Below, in pieces: positions 13,201-26,511 of a stretch of DNA of 64,000 nucleotides (within the stretch, counting starts at the first letter, position 1; every line of letters begins with the position of its first letter). The notes below the pieces were generated by a model, which saw nothing but the letters and a program-made list of their open reading frames with translations, was not told where the DNA came from and ran no database searches. This DNA is from Panaeolus papilionaceus (lineage: Eukaryota; Basidiomycota; Agaricomycetes; Agaricales). The stretch lies in assembly GCA_015501605.1 (NCBI GenBank), contig JADNRZ010000003.1:1240001-1304000 (forward strand). The letters are read 5' to 3'. The position numbers were made by a program, and so were the translations under genes.

Positions 13201-14579
13201 GCTCAACTTGAAGACGAGGGTTAAGCTCGAGGAAGTAGAAATAATCCTCGGAATGGCTGTAAAGATCTAAACAAATATATAAGACGCGTGCTCATTTGAA
13301 AATAAATGCGTGACATACATTCGACTGTACCGGCACTGACGTAGCCTACAAGCTTGGCCAAACGAACAGCAGCGCGTTCCATTTGAGAGAAAGTCTCTTC
13401 CTTCGCGATGGTGACAGGAGCTTCCTCGATAATCTTCTGGTGGCGACGTTGGACGGAACAGTCACGACCGAAGAGAGAGATAGCATTTCCGTATTGGTCG
13501 GCAATGATTTGAACCTCAAGATGGCGAGCCTGACCGGCGAGTTTCATGATGAAAATTGGAGAACCTAAACGAAAACATAAAATTTAAATACAACGAATGG
13601 AACAATAAATAAAATACGCACCTGGAACTTCTCCTACAACGGCGTTGTATGCGTTTTTGAAGGCCTCGGGAGTTTCGACCTTTCGAATACCCTTTCCACC
13701 TCCACCTTCACTAGCCTTGATCATAACAGGCCAGCCAATGATCTCAGCCTTAGTTAAACCCTCTTCCACAGAGGTGACGCAAGCGTCTGCGTAAGCTTTA
13801 TCGGGGACGGTTACATATCCATCTTCTGACAGGACCGTATCAGAGATACCGGTACCCGACCATGGCATGGTAGGGACATCTGCACTCTGGGCAACGATGG
13901 TACTGGAGATTTTATCACCCAAGCTACGCATGGCACTTCCTGGGGGACCGATAAACACGATCTTGTTCTTGCTAGCGGCCAAACTTTCTGGCAAGCGAGG
14001 ATTTTCGGAGGCATGACCCCATCCCGCCCATACGGCGTGGACGCCTGCTCGCTCTGCGACGTCGACAATTAGATCCACATTAGCGTAATTGTTGTTATTT
14101 GTGCCTCCTGGGACCTCGATGTAGCGATCGGCCATTCGAATGTACTCCGCATTGACCTTCAAATCTTCTGGAGTGGCCATTACGGTGAATTCGATGGCTC
14201 GCTCTTGACCAAATGTCTCATAACTCCATTGGCGAATAGAGCGAATTTCTTTTACTGCGGCGATACCTGTTTACGACCGTGTAAGAAAAAAATACCACGA
14301 GAAAAAGCGCGACGATATTACCATTGTTCGCAATGAGAACCTAAACGGGAAAGAGTATTAGACCTTAATGGCAATTAGACAAGGAGCAAAAAGAACCAAC
14401 TTTTGTAATAACTGTATGTCCGCCATGAGTTCTGACGAAATCTGCAACTGGGCCGGGTGGAGCGACCTCGAGCGAATTACCACCTGTAAATGAATAAAAT
14501 ATAAGGGCGCGAATAGAGTGAGATGAGCTATAGATATACCTATGAAGTGCTGTACGCGTGAATGGTCGGTGACCGACAT
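7281..14579 (-). CDS. ACC1: Acetyl-CoA carboxylase, multidomain cytosolic enzyme
   Basis: Carboxylates acetyl-CoA to malonyl-CoA, the committed step of fatty-acid synthesis. Domains in order: biotin carboxylase from the N-terminus ([21 protein letters not shown]-grasp loop [31 protein letters not shown]); biotinyl carrier with the lysine in EVMKMYMPL (codons near 12099-12110, split by an intron just before VMKM); a central domain; then the carboxyltransferase in one exon of almost 2.9 kb (10634-7770) with [41 protein letters not shown] and [12 protein letters not shown]. The last exon ([15 protein letters not shown]) ends at the stop 7283-7281. The N-terminus [20 protein letters not shown] is spread over small exons. 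Total length is about 2,230 residues, normal for fungal Acc1. No mitochondrial presequence is visible, so I infer the cytosolic form. Confidence 0.97.
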
Positions 14580-15231
14580 GGGAGGAAATGAAATGGGTTG
14601 ACGAAGGCCGTCGCGTTTGTGGGTTGAGTAGGAAAGGAAAATGTTGAAGGTGAGTCTAGTTTATAAACCGGGACAGAGCACTTGTGGGGACAGAGTTATG
14701 ATCGACCCCAAAATTCTGTAGTTTATGCTTAGGTCAGCAATATTGAAAGGGTTCAGGGTCGAGTATTAACCAGGACTGTTCACAGCGTTGGTGGTTATTT
14801 TACTTGGGGTTATGCTTTGGCCCATTGGTGTTGTTAATTCTTTCACAGTGGAGCAGAGAATACGTCGTCGTTACATCGGTACTTTCTCTTATTTCTCATT
14901 TCACACGCTCAATTTCTCAACCGGAGCACTAATGACTTCAAGCTATTTAGACTTTCTTTCTCTTATCGAAATCATCATCACAACAAAGGTTGATATCGAT
15001 GTGAAGTTCAATATTAAATAAGTGTAGTCCTGTTCAGTTCAAAATGTGTCTTCATCACATCGATAGTACTTCTCATCACAATCATTTATGTACTTCAAGG
15101 ATCGACCAACGCCGGGTAATATTCATCCATAAGTTTACAGGGATAAAGTACGCGTTCATCGGGAAACCATCGTTCTTCCGCTGTTCAGGAAGATAAGCAA
15201 AGCAGAGCAAGCATGCTAAAAAAAAACACTT
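14580..15231. other. Intergenic region upstream of ACC1 (652 bp)
   Basis: Lies between the ACC1 start and the ARPC2 stop, both minus strand, so it should hold the ACC1 promoter and leader plus the ARPC2 3' end. The only open frame (14788-15018, plus strand) is short and low complexity. I see no RNA gene or repeat. Confidence 0.5.
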
Positions 15232-16354
15232 TTACCTCGCTGTTTTCCTTTCCGTCGTAGCAACTTCCGTCTTGGCCCTGTTCAATACTTTCTGGAATTC
15301 CGTAACGCGGTGTCTCATCCTGGAGTGCATGTACGCCTTTGAGCATTTAATGTGATAATGCAAATAGTCCCTGAACAGCTGGATGTGCGAAATCGTCGCC
15401 GATGCCACATTGGGGTTCCCAAAGTGTCGGGGGAAAAGCACAAACGTCACGTAACCAATGTCCTCGCTGTTACGGAGACCAGGGACATGTCGGATTTCCA
15501 ACGGCGGGTCTCGGCTCGAGTACAGCACTTGAGGAGCATTCTGAATCGACGGTTGACGACGCGCGTCAACAAATTCCTGAAATAAGTGCTCAATCGGCGG
15601 CGCTTAAATCCAAGCGGTATATCGGAGTAAGGCGCACCTGCAAGAACACCTTCCCAAAAATCCGATCCGTCTCTTCTTGGAATACAGTAGAGAAGATAAC
15701 TGTGACACGATCCGGAGCCGCCTGCACATACATCGCCTCTTCGTCTCGGTAATGAATCTGCATCAGATCGCCCTGCCCTGTCGAGTTCTCCAATTGCTTT
15801 TGAGTAGTAAATCCGCGTTCAAATGGTGCGGCAAGCGCATTTCGCTTCAACAAAGAGAGTGAAGTGGCGAACGCCTCTCTAGATTCTGCGATATATTTTA
15901 AGCACAAACTCCACGTTCAAATCGGTGTAGAGCGCAAGTTACCTGCATCCGTTGGCGCTTGCTCCAGGTCAATCTCCAAGCTAACATTATAATCTGGTTC
16001 GACATAACCAGCAACCAATGATCCATATTCTCGTCTAAGCACATCAAGCGCACCGTATTGAACGAGTTCGTCCCAGCAGCGGATGTTCATCGACAGGACA
16101 AGCACCGTCTTCTTTTCTGGGGTAGATAGATGGAAGCGCACATTGTCAAAGTCGACAAAGACAACATCCAATGACCCTGGCCTGGACACGATACAGTAAG
16201 TGTGTGTCCAATTCAGTAACCATGACGTGCACATACTTCTGAAGCTTTTCCAATATGGTGGTTTGGATGATATAGTTGTGGGGCTTGTTGACAAGATTAG
16301 TTACACAGGTTCACCTAGATAACAACCTTATGAACGTACCTCCAACAAGATCAT
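15232..16354 (-). CDS. ARPC2: ARPC2/Arc35, 34-kDa subunit of the Arp2/3 complex
   Basis: Structural core subunit of the Arp2/3 complex, which nucleates branched actin filaments in cortical patches during endocytosis. The first coding exon is only 15 nt (MILLE, 16354-16340), the same five residues that open the animal protein. Later exons give [19 protein letters not shown], then [46 protein letters not shown] and [17 protein letters not shown]. The C-terminal block has [42 protein letters not shown] and a short basic tail ending at the stop 15234-15232. These blocks match ARPC2 in order and spacing; length is about 310 residues, as expected. Confidence 0.94.
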
Positions 16355-16972
16355 GACGTGAAATGTAGTTCAAGATGAGATTGCTTTATGTTGAGGACTA
16401 TCCTTCGTGAGGTGAGATGGCGATGAGGAGCAAAGTTAAGTGACGACTTGGTAAGACTGACATGATATCACGCATTCTGATTGATTACATTTTAGGCAAT
16501 TCACTCAGCACGTATCCTCAACGCGAAAGCATTTCTTGTGTATGTCTTGCACTTAAATGGGTGATGTGTTTGCTGTTGTACACGACGTAAAAGGGTAAAA
16601 ATAAAAGGAATCGGGTCAAGCCATCTACGACTTCCCCTGATTCAAAGGATTGTATGGTATTTGGACCGTCCATGGATTATAAGTGAAACAGGAAAGCACG
16701 ACAATGGTTAGCAGAAGAAACAAGAGGGATCTTCGAGAGCCATTTATAAAAACGAGAGGAGAGAGAACAATAATAATGAGCGTAAAGGGCTGAAAATGCG
16801 ACAGAGCTACGACTAGTGTGGATATGTGAGCAAATATACTTAGAGAGAGAAAGGTTCCATTGAGTGTCATGATGCAAAGAAAGAAAATCGGTGTCAATTC
16901 CATGAGGAAAGACCAAGAAGGATAAAACAAATGAAATCATAGAAGATAGTGGATCGACGATTTAGTCAGTTA
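16355..16972. other. Intergenic region between Zds1-like gene and ARPC2 (618 bp)
   Basis: Contains the 3' flank of the Zds1-like gene and the ARPC2 promoter (both minus strand). A hydrophobic minus-strand frame at 16625-16940 has no ATG at its start and lies where a 3' UTR is expected; I do not call it a gene. Confidence 0.5.
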
Positions 16973-19788
16973 CTACTTTCGTCGTTGCTGCTGCCATACA
17001 GCTAATGGCACATCCTCTTCCTCTGGAGATTGAGGCTTTCCTTCCGATGTGCGCGGTCTCCTATTGTCATAAGATGACACCGCATGCGCGCTGTTTCCTT
17101 TCCTCAGTCCACCACCATTGACTGGAGGCAAAGCCGAAGACGCTGTGGCAGATAGTGAACGTCCGGGCGTCCGCTGCTGGACACCCGGAGGGAGGCGCTC
17201 ACCCAAGCTTTCCTGTGACGTATTCAGCTTGTGCAAATTCATAGGCGGAGGTCCCTGGGATGGAGGTGACTGCGATCGACGAACAGAATCTGGTGAATGA
17301 TGCCGTTGCTGAGGGTGTGGTTGAGTATGGCCGGGATGGGGTGGTCCTTGCATTGGTTGCGGTCCCCAGGCAGCTTGGTCTGCAGGAGGCATTGCTCCTG
17401 GCGGAAGGCCGTGTAATTGAACACCCGGAGCACCTGGCTGATATGGGTCCACTGGGCCCCTTGATTGAGATGGGTGTATCTTCGGTGGGGGCTGAGAATT
17501 ATTGTAAGGCATCGGTTGAGGACCGCGCTGATACTGGTTCGGGCCGCCGTTCATAGGCGGCATTTGAGGATTAGGGTTGCGCTGCGGCTGTCCATTATAA
17601 CCTCCATACTCCTGCTCCATAACGCGATGCTGCATCTCGTACTGTGGACCCTTGACGGGCATTTCAGCACGACGTCCTCCTGCCATTGGGCCCCCCACTG
17701 GTGTCTTCGTCAGAGATCCTCGCCGTCCCGACTCCTTTTTCTTCATTTCAGCTTCCTTTTCCCGCTGCTCTCGTTCCCTCTGCTCTCGTTCCAGTCGCTC
17801 CTTTTCTGCTCTTTCCCTCTCTGCGCGTTCCTTCTGCTCTTTTTCATTCGCCTCTTTCTCAAGCTCCTCCGCAGTCTTACTACCACTCCCGTTCGCCGAA
17901 GGAGTTGTGGGAGTTGTGGGAGTCTGGGCCTTGTTGATGATACCCAAATACCAAAACATGAGGTTACTGATAAGGACCTGCTCATAAAGAGGACGCCGTG
18001 GGTTGGCAAGTTTGATATGACTTAACCTATAGATAGCTCTCTCCACGTGAATAGGGTAGCGGGCATACGGATTTCCTCCCAGTCCTGGAGCCAAACCTGG
18101 AGAACTAGGGGGCACATAGTTCTTCGATGACTTTGAAGCGCCGAGTAGGGCTTGCGCTGTTTCCCTCCCGGATGACCCTCCAGTCAACGATGATTGATAC
18201 TCTGAGTCCTGCTTCTTCTTCCCGAACAGAGATCCAAATGAAAAGCCAGATTCCTTCTCCTTTTCGTTGGGCCGGTCTCGATTCTCTCGCTCCTTGCCAT
18301 TTTTCTTGGACCCTTTGTCTCCAACCCACTTAAAAATACTGTTCTTCTTGTCCTTCTTATGTTGGGGTGGCGCTTGGTTGAGGAATGGTGGTGGTTGACT
18401 GTTAGGAGGTCGTTCGTGTGAAGGTTCGGCAGGAGAGGGGGTGCGGATCGTTTGGGATGGTTCGGCGGCGGATGGAGGAATGGCAAGTCGCTGAGCTTGA
18501 GGCTGATGAATGACAGGTACCGTGACTGGGGACTGTGCTTCAAGGGGAGGATGGGAGATGATTTCAACAGCTGGAGGTGGTGTTTCTTCAGGTACCAAAG
18601 AAGTTGGTTCCTCTGTCATCGGAATCGGGCCAATGCTGGTAGGTTGGTTGTACGGTATGTCGTCGTCCTCAATGTAAGAATCAATTATAGACGTCTCTTC
18701 GCTGTATGAATCGGGTCTCGTCTGAGGGCCTTCGTCAGATATAGCGTATCTTCGGATAGCAGGGGGGTGCTCGGTTTCGCCATGATCGCTCGAAGAGACT
18801 TCGCTTGACGTTCTAGGTTCCGCGATTGCTGAAGCTGATGTGGGAGGGGTCTTTCCAGTACCTCGCCGTGACTGAAATCTCACACCGCCGCCATCTCCCT
18901 GCATGCCCTGCTTTCGGATTTTTGTTCTGGCAGTGCGTCGGAGAATCTGCCCTGGCGGGGGAACAATTATGGGAACGTCTGCTTCATCACCCATGTCGGG
19001 CATGTCATCCATAAGGTCAATCGCTGAAGGGTCATAAGATTAGGATTTATAACTGAGCTATGCACTCTGCAAAACCAACCTGTAGGGGAGAGATTTAAGC
19101 TCAAGCTTCTCCTCAAAACATTCCTAAGCCTTGAAGTATCGTCACTCTGAGATGCTTCCTCGGCCAACTCTTCCAGACGTTGCAAATCACTGATGGTGAG
19201 TTGGGGCCCTGGATTGGTAGGATACAGTAGACTGCGGTTACGCTTGAGTGGAACTATATTTTCTTCCTCGACGTCGTCATCTTCCTTTGGTTTGTACTGT
19301 CTACTGAGCATGGACTTTTTTCGGCCAAGACTCGAAGAAGTGGAAAGTGATGATGGAGAGGTCGATCGGTCGGAAGAGGTGCCATCGGAATTTGGTGACC
19401 TGGCGTGTTCTTTCAAAAAAGCACGAAATTCTTGAGGGGCAATTTCTGGATGAAGACCTGCTGGAACCCAGAAGAGATGGAAGGGATCGTCTGCGGGATT
19501 GTTGGGTTGGTCTGTGTTGCGAACTACTTCTGGATCATGAATATGATCAGAAGAAGAGGAAATCCGTGGTATGCTTGTAGATGAAGGACCCTGACCTACT
19601 CCTGGTGGGTTGATAAGGGACTTGTTGGAACGATATTGCGATGTTGGCGATGCAGGAGGTGACTGATTGGGGAGGTCCGGGTCGATTGTCAGAGCACCTG
19701 GTGTTGTCGAACGTCGTCTAAGATCCTTTAAAGCCTCTACTTCACGTTGAATCTCATACTCTGAAGGCTGAAGAGGACGTGCGGCCAT
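16973..19788 (-). CDS. Zds1/Zds2-like protein, predicted PP2A-Cdc55 regulator
   Basis: Two exons (19788-19080 and 19023-16973, one 56-bp intron) encode 919 residues. The N-terminal part contains the conserved block DDPFHLFWVPAGLHPEIAPQ. Most of the rest is disordered and rich in Ser, Pro and charged residues. Near the centre is RYPIHVERAIYRLSHIKLAN followed by PRRPLYEQVLISNLMFWYLG, which I recognise as the C-terminal domain of fungal Zds proteins. Here that domain is followed by a long Glu/Arg-rich stretch (a run of EREQREREQREK-like repeats, probably a charged helix) and a Pro/Gln/Gly-rich tail. In yeast, Zds proteins bind Cdc55 and inhibit PP2A at mitotic exit and affect polarity; that role is inferred here. 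Confidence 0.75.
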
Positions 19789-20228
19789 GAATGAGGAAGT
19801 AGCGTGGCGTAGAGAAGAAGAGAATTATATGGGGAATTGTGAGAGATGATACCTAAAGAGGTTGATTATGAATGAAAAGGAAAGGGTGAAGAGGAGAATC
19901 TAAGGGAAAATACTAAAACGAATGAGAAGAAAAAGGCCAGTCCAATGAAAAAAATAAGTTGGACTCTGGATAAGTATGTTCAACGACGACGACGACAAGA
20001 GGATAGCGGAGTAGTAGGAGCTGGTACAAGGAGTAAATTTGGAAAAATAGAGTAATAACAACTCCGCTTGTCGGCACCCAAATGACATTCAACCGTGACA
20101 ATATAATGCTGTAAGTAGTATAATAATTTATATGTCCACACCATATTATTGTTGTAATACATCTCGTCCTTTTCAAAATTTCTAGTATAGTACATTTGTT
20201 TAATTATTTCAAGTTTCAGTCCAATCGT
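19789..20228. other. Intergenic region between MZT1 and Zds1-like gene (440 bp)
   Basis: Promoter and leader of the Zds1-like gene and 3' end of MZT1. A short run of GAC/GAC-type triplets lies near 19981-19995. Small minus-strand frames here are low complexity and are not supported. Confidence 0.45.
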
Positions 20229-20560
20229 TTATTTGGTAGTGTGCGGACTGGTTTTAGCTCCTTCTCGTCGTAGTTCTTGGATCACAGCCTATGTCAAGAT
20301 GTGTGAACATCTTTAACTGCACTCGTAAAAATAAAACAAGACACCAACAGCAAGGGCTTCTGGATTAACGCCGTTCTCAATCATACCTATACACTTGGCC
20401 AACGTAGCCTTGTCAAGCTGTGTGTTGAGCAATTGAGAAATCTCGTGAAGAACTGAACATCAATACCGTCAGAAATTACTGTTAGACATAAGAATTAACG
20501 GTACCAACTATCAAGAGTCTGTTGTGCAGACGAATTTCTTTCAGCTTCCTTGGTCGACAT
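20229..20560 (-). CDS. MZT1: MZT1/MOZART1, gamma-tubulin complex recruitment factor
   Basis: Tiny protein that binds gamma-tubulin complex proteins and is needed to activate microtubule nucleation at spindle pole bodies. Three exons (20560-20509, 20452-20349, 20288-20229) give 71 residues. The spliced product reads [36 protein letters not shown] and ELRRE, matching the family pattern (DvLlEIS.iLNTgLD ... C..l.E.GiNPEALa.vikELR). Both introns have the less common donor GTTGGT. The gene is too fragmented to show as a single open frame. It is divergent from TMA16, with 97 bp between starts. Confidence 0.9.
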
Positions 20561-20657
20561 GATCAAGTTATCAGTGTTGTTGTTCAATCTCGCCCATCCA
20601 TCCACTAATTATTATCTTTTTCTCACGCACTTTTCTCTCTCTCCCCTACCCTCCAAA
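20561..20657. promoter_or_regulatory. 97-bp bidirectional promoter between MZT1 and TMA16
   Basis: The shortest divergent interval in the window. It is pyrimidine-rich on the plus strand just before TMA16 (runs of tctctctccccta), a common feature of fungal transcription start zones. No TATA box is seen. Confidence 0.6.
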
Positions 20658-21373
20658 ATGCCTCCAGCTCCCAAAAAGTCATCGACTAACTCAACAAAGA
20701 AGGAGAAACTCTTTCATCCTGCCTCAAGAAAGGCAGGTCAGCTGGCCAGGCATGCTATTCGTAAAGGAAAAATGGGAAATTTGGTCACAAAAAGGCATCA
20801 AAAGGAGAGTAACATAGGTACGTTTTGTTTATGATTTATTCATCCTTGGGGTTGAATCTTATACTGTTCGTTTTCTAGTCGATTACTATGGCTTCTTCTT
20901 CCATGCCATACCAGAGGAAGGTGTATTATCACTGGCAGAAATGCACACTATCATCCGTGATGTCTGGTTAACCCGCTTCGATGAAGAGTTGGAGGCTGAA
21001 CGCGCTGCACGTCGCCCTGGTCGTCCAAAAAGCCCCAAAGAGGTCAAACTAGAAGAACAAAAAACAAGAGAATTTGAGGTATATCGTACAGGCATGGGTA
21101 CGCAACTTTTTATATTATGCATTATTTGAGGAGCATCTTATGACACTCTTTTCAGAGGTCATTGATCTAACTCACGAGGCAAACATCGAGCTGTTCAAGC
21201 AATGGGATCAAAAAGAAGTTCCCTTCATACATCTCCTACGGTTCATCCGAATATTCAGTGATGATCCAGAAAAGTTTACGGTTTCGAGGCCAGGAAAGCA
21301 TCTCACAATTGTGAGACCGACAGATTCCTCAGCCAATGCAATGGAAACTGACGACACGGCGATGGCGACCTGA
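20658..21373 (+). CDS. TMA16: Tma16-like ribosome-biogenesis factor
   Basis: Translation-machinery-associated protein that binds pre-60S ribosomal particles. Exons 20658-20817, 20879-21097 and 21156-21373 (introns 61 and 58 bp) encode 198 residues. The N-terminus is basic (MPPAPKKSSTNSTKKEKLFH then PASRKAGQLARHAIRKGK). The conserved middle follows, FFHAIPEEGVLSLAEMHTII and WLTRFDEELEAERAARRPGR, then after the second intron EVIDLTHEANIELFKQWDQK. The order and the ~200-residue length fit Tma16. The tail is acidic and short. Confidence 0.88.
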
Positions 21374-22189
21374 GATAACATCCGCTGCACCCAGCGTTTC
21401 TGTCCCTCACATCACCCACTTCTACCTTTCGCACCTTTTCGAGATGGTCCACGCATGACCGAAAGAGTATGTCATTATTCCACAACAAGCGCCCTTCACG
21501 GGACTTTCCCTACAGAACCCTGGTAACCGTTCAAATATACAGGAACTACGCGAATGTCGTCCATTAAAAGATCGACATCATTGACACATAGGTGGCTGAC
21601 AGCGGCCTAGAACACTACTAAGTATCATCGATGTCTTTCTCTTGCAATAAATCGGGTTAAAAGCGTTGCACCGGCTTTGGATGATGTATAATTTTCTTAC
21701 ATCGGGCCGAATATAGTCGCTTGCTTGAACTTAAAGTTATTGCCTGTGGTGACGGTCAAAGTAGAATTGCATCCCCTCACCGAAAACCGGCGAAATCTTC
21801 AGGATCAACGTATATCAAGACATTTTGTATCACACTCTGACCTTTTATTCACCTTTTATTCCATTCCTTGCTTGCGTTCTGTCCCCCGGCTAGAGGATCA
21901 CCCACCTGACATTTATGGGGCATTGACTCAAACTGTGCCCTCATGTTGCTCATAAAGTTTCATAGTTACTATCAAAAGATCGACAAATTTAAGAACGATA
22001 CGCTAAAAATGGTGGCGGCCAAGACAACGTATCATCAGTCTTGCAGTATTACCTGAAATTCAAAAAGTCCGCCAAGTCTAGACCATTCCAATTCCCGAGG
22101 CACATCTCACCCACACGGCTTGCAGTAATAAACCCCCAAAGTTCCGCAAAAACCATGAATTCAACCTGCATACTTTGCCTCTTACCGTC
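21374..22189. other. Intergenic region (816 bp)
   Basis: 3' flank of TMA16 and promoter of the FAD monooxygenase. A short open frame at 21725-21952 shows no recognisable motif. An ATG at 22155 upstream of the chosen monooxygenase start runs into a stop codon at 22191-22193, overlapping the real ATG by one base (ATGA), so it could act as a 12-codon upstream ORF. Confidence 0.45.
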
Positions 22190-24386
<2,197 letters not shown>

Positions 24387-25208
24387 ACAGTTTCTGCATC
24401 CGTGCCTGCCTGCTATTGCTTTGCTTCGTTACCGCTGACTCACTTATTCACTGTAGTATTTCTAACACATTGTACTAGTAACCAGCTAGATACCTCATCC
24501 ACCTATGTATATAGACTACCTTCCGCCCGATATCTAGTTTCGATTTTGCGTATCATAATACAGGCTGTGTAATTGGGACCCTTTCAGTGAATTTCAACAA
24601 GGACGCCTCTATGTAGCATGTTATTTGCCTTTTCTTGATACAGTCACTTGATAAACGATTTTTAAACAGGGATGAGTATGAATGCTATAGACGTATTTAT
24701 AGCATCGAAGTTCCTGACCACGAGTCTCCCAATCGCCAATGGCAATGAATATTCATATCAGTTAAGTAGGAGAATAAAGGTTTTGACATTCGCTAGCAAT
24801 GCTCATCTTGGAAAGCACAAATAGATACATGTTGATGTAAAATGAGGGCGCATCAAGCGTACATACCTTGTGCGACTCGAAGGACCCCTTGGATTTCCTT
24901 GGATCAAGCTTTATTTGAAGCGTTGACCCAGGGAAGCGTCGTGCGAGTTTGACCAACTTGGGTGGTTTGACTCTTTGTGATCAACCACACTAGGCTTTGA
25001 CTCAACATCCACTACTTCACTGCAACTTTACCACCTCGTGGCCATTTCGTTGCCTTGACGGTGCGAGTTCGGAGTTGATGCCTTGACTCACCACCCTGAG
25101 TTATAAACCTGAATGGTACACGCAAGCCTTACTTCTTCCCTTCACCAGTGCCTATCAGGACTATATCCCCAGGTTCAAAACTAAGTTTCACGACGATCCA
25201 TTACAACT
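24387..25208. other. Intergenic region with TTGACTC repeats (822 bp)
   Basis: No supported gene. The promoter side (24920-25090) contains three exact TTGACTC copies, at 24967-24973, 24997-25003 and 25083-25089, plus related TTGACC sites near 24923 and 24952. The first two are exactly 30 bp apart. Function unknown. Confidence 0.45.
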
Positions 25209-26080
25209 ATGGAAACTACAAACATTCTGAGCGACGATGAGTTTGACGTCGTCTCGAATCCTGGAAACCGGTCGCTGGACTCTAGCATTGATTTCGCCCA
25301 TGAGGAGTATGACCTCGTTAGGGAAGTACGACCTCAAAAAGATGCTCTGCGCCTATTCGAGACCGCAGGCTGGAACTCTGATCAAATTCAAGACTACGTC
25401 TGTCGTGGACTGCAGCCCAAACCCGATAATGGTCAAACAAATGGGCCAAGAAAGAGATTGACACGCGTCTATGTCGATGGCATTTTCGACGCGTTCGATG
25501 TTGGGTCAGTAAAGACGCGCCTCGTACTTCTCATTTCATTTTTAAGGGATTAACGCCAAGGAATTTTAGGCATGCTCTTCAATTGAGACAAGCTAAACTT
25601 GCATTTCCGTCGGTCCACCTAGTTGTTGGTGTATTTTCTGATGAATTGCTGCAAGCCAACCAGACCACCTTTATTCGGCCAGAGGTCGAACGAGTGGAGT
25701 TAATAAGGCACTGCCGATGGGTCAACGAAGTCTTGACTTCACCTCCTTGGGAGCTCACCCCCGCTTTTCTGGAAGAGCAGAGCATTGACTTTGTAGCTAT
25801 TGATGAAGGTACCTCTCTCGATCCAACATGTTGCATTCGTCGAGTCAAAGGTTACGACGAACTCTTGAAACATGGTGCGCTTCTTCGAAGTCCTTAACAT
25901 AGGGGGTTCTAATGTCAAATAGGCAAAATAATCAAGACACGCCGAACGAGGGGTCTTACATCCCGGTCACGCACGATCACCTTGAACACACCGAAACCAC
26001 CAAACTCCACTTTGGTCTATATGGCACAACCCAAAGACCTCCCGAAGAAATATGTGGAGGAAGTTTCGAACGAAGATTAG
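25209..26080 (+). CDS. Cytidylyltransferase-like protein (CCT/Pct1 family) with altered HxGH motif
   Basis: Exons 25209-25504, 25570-25874 and 25923-26080 encode 252 residues. The catalytic core resembles choline-phosphate cytidylyltransferase: RVYVDGIFDAFDVGHALQLR, then RQAKLAFPSVHLVVGVFSDE, ERVELIRHCRWVNEV, IDFVAIDEGTSLDP, RVKGYDELLKHGK and a TRRTRG motif in the place of the family's RTxGIST. In active family members the nucleotide-binding motif is HxGH; here it is D-V-G-H, the Asp codon being GAT at 25497-25499 and the final GH being restored across intron 1. The N-terminal 80 residues are acidic. There is no long amphipathic lipid-binding helix after the core, so the protein is much shorter than canonical Pct1. 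It may be a divergent paralogue with altered or lost catalysis; substrate unknown. Confidence 0.8.
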
Positions 26081-26511
26081 GTGTGACCGTCATATGAGCC
26101 TTGGGACATCTATGTAAATTTTGTTTTGGCTGAATTGTGCCAAATTTGTACGGGTTTCGTTTTTTTTTTGTCGGTTTAAAACCTGCAAAAGTACGACAAT
26201 GACGATTTAGACCCTTTTAGATATAACGTTTGAGCCGCCTGCATTTTGGAGGCTTCAAGAACAATGGATGACAATGGATCGCAGAGTGTGCCAGGTGCGG
26301 CGGTCCAAGCCTGTTTGATCGCGGCTGCGACAAACGCTCCCGCATGACTCATTGTTGCCGGTCTTGGTATCTCTCTCTCATTTTCTATCAGGTTCAGATG
26401 CACGAGGCTACCGGACCTTTGGCGCTCGCCGAAGTTAAAAGTTTCTGTGACTTCTATAACAGGGCTCCATCGGCGTGATTGCTTTTTTTCACCCTCCACG
26501 CTGCATCCACC
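26081..26511. other. Intergenic region (431 bp)
   Basis: 3' flank of the cytidylyltransferase-like gene and promoter of the F-box-like gene. It includes a T9-10 run near 26160. Nothing else is recognisable. Confidence 0.45.

Noticed and set aside
16625..16940. Hydrophobic minus-strand frame of about 100 codons
   Set aside because: No ATG start, T-rich 3' flank of the Zds1-like gene, overlapping frames in another register are also open; most likely UTR.
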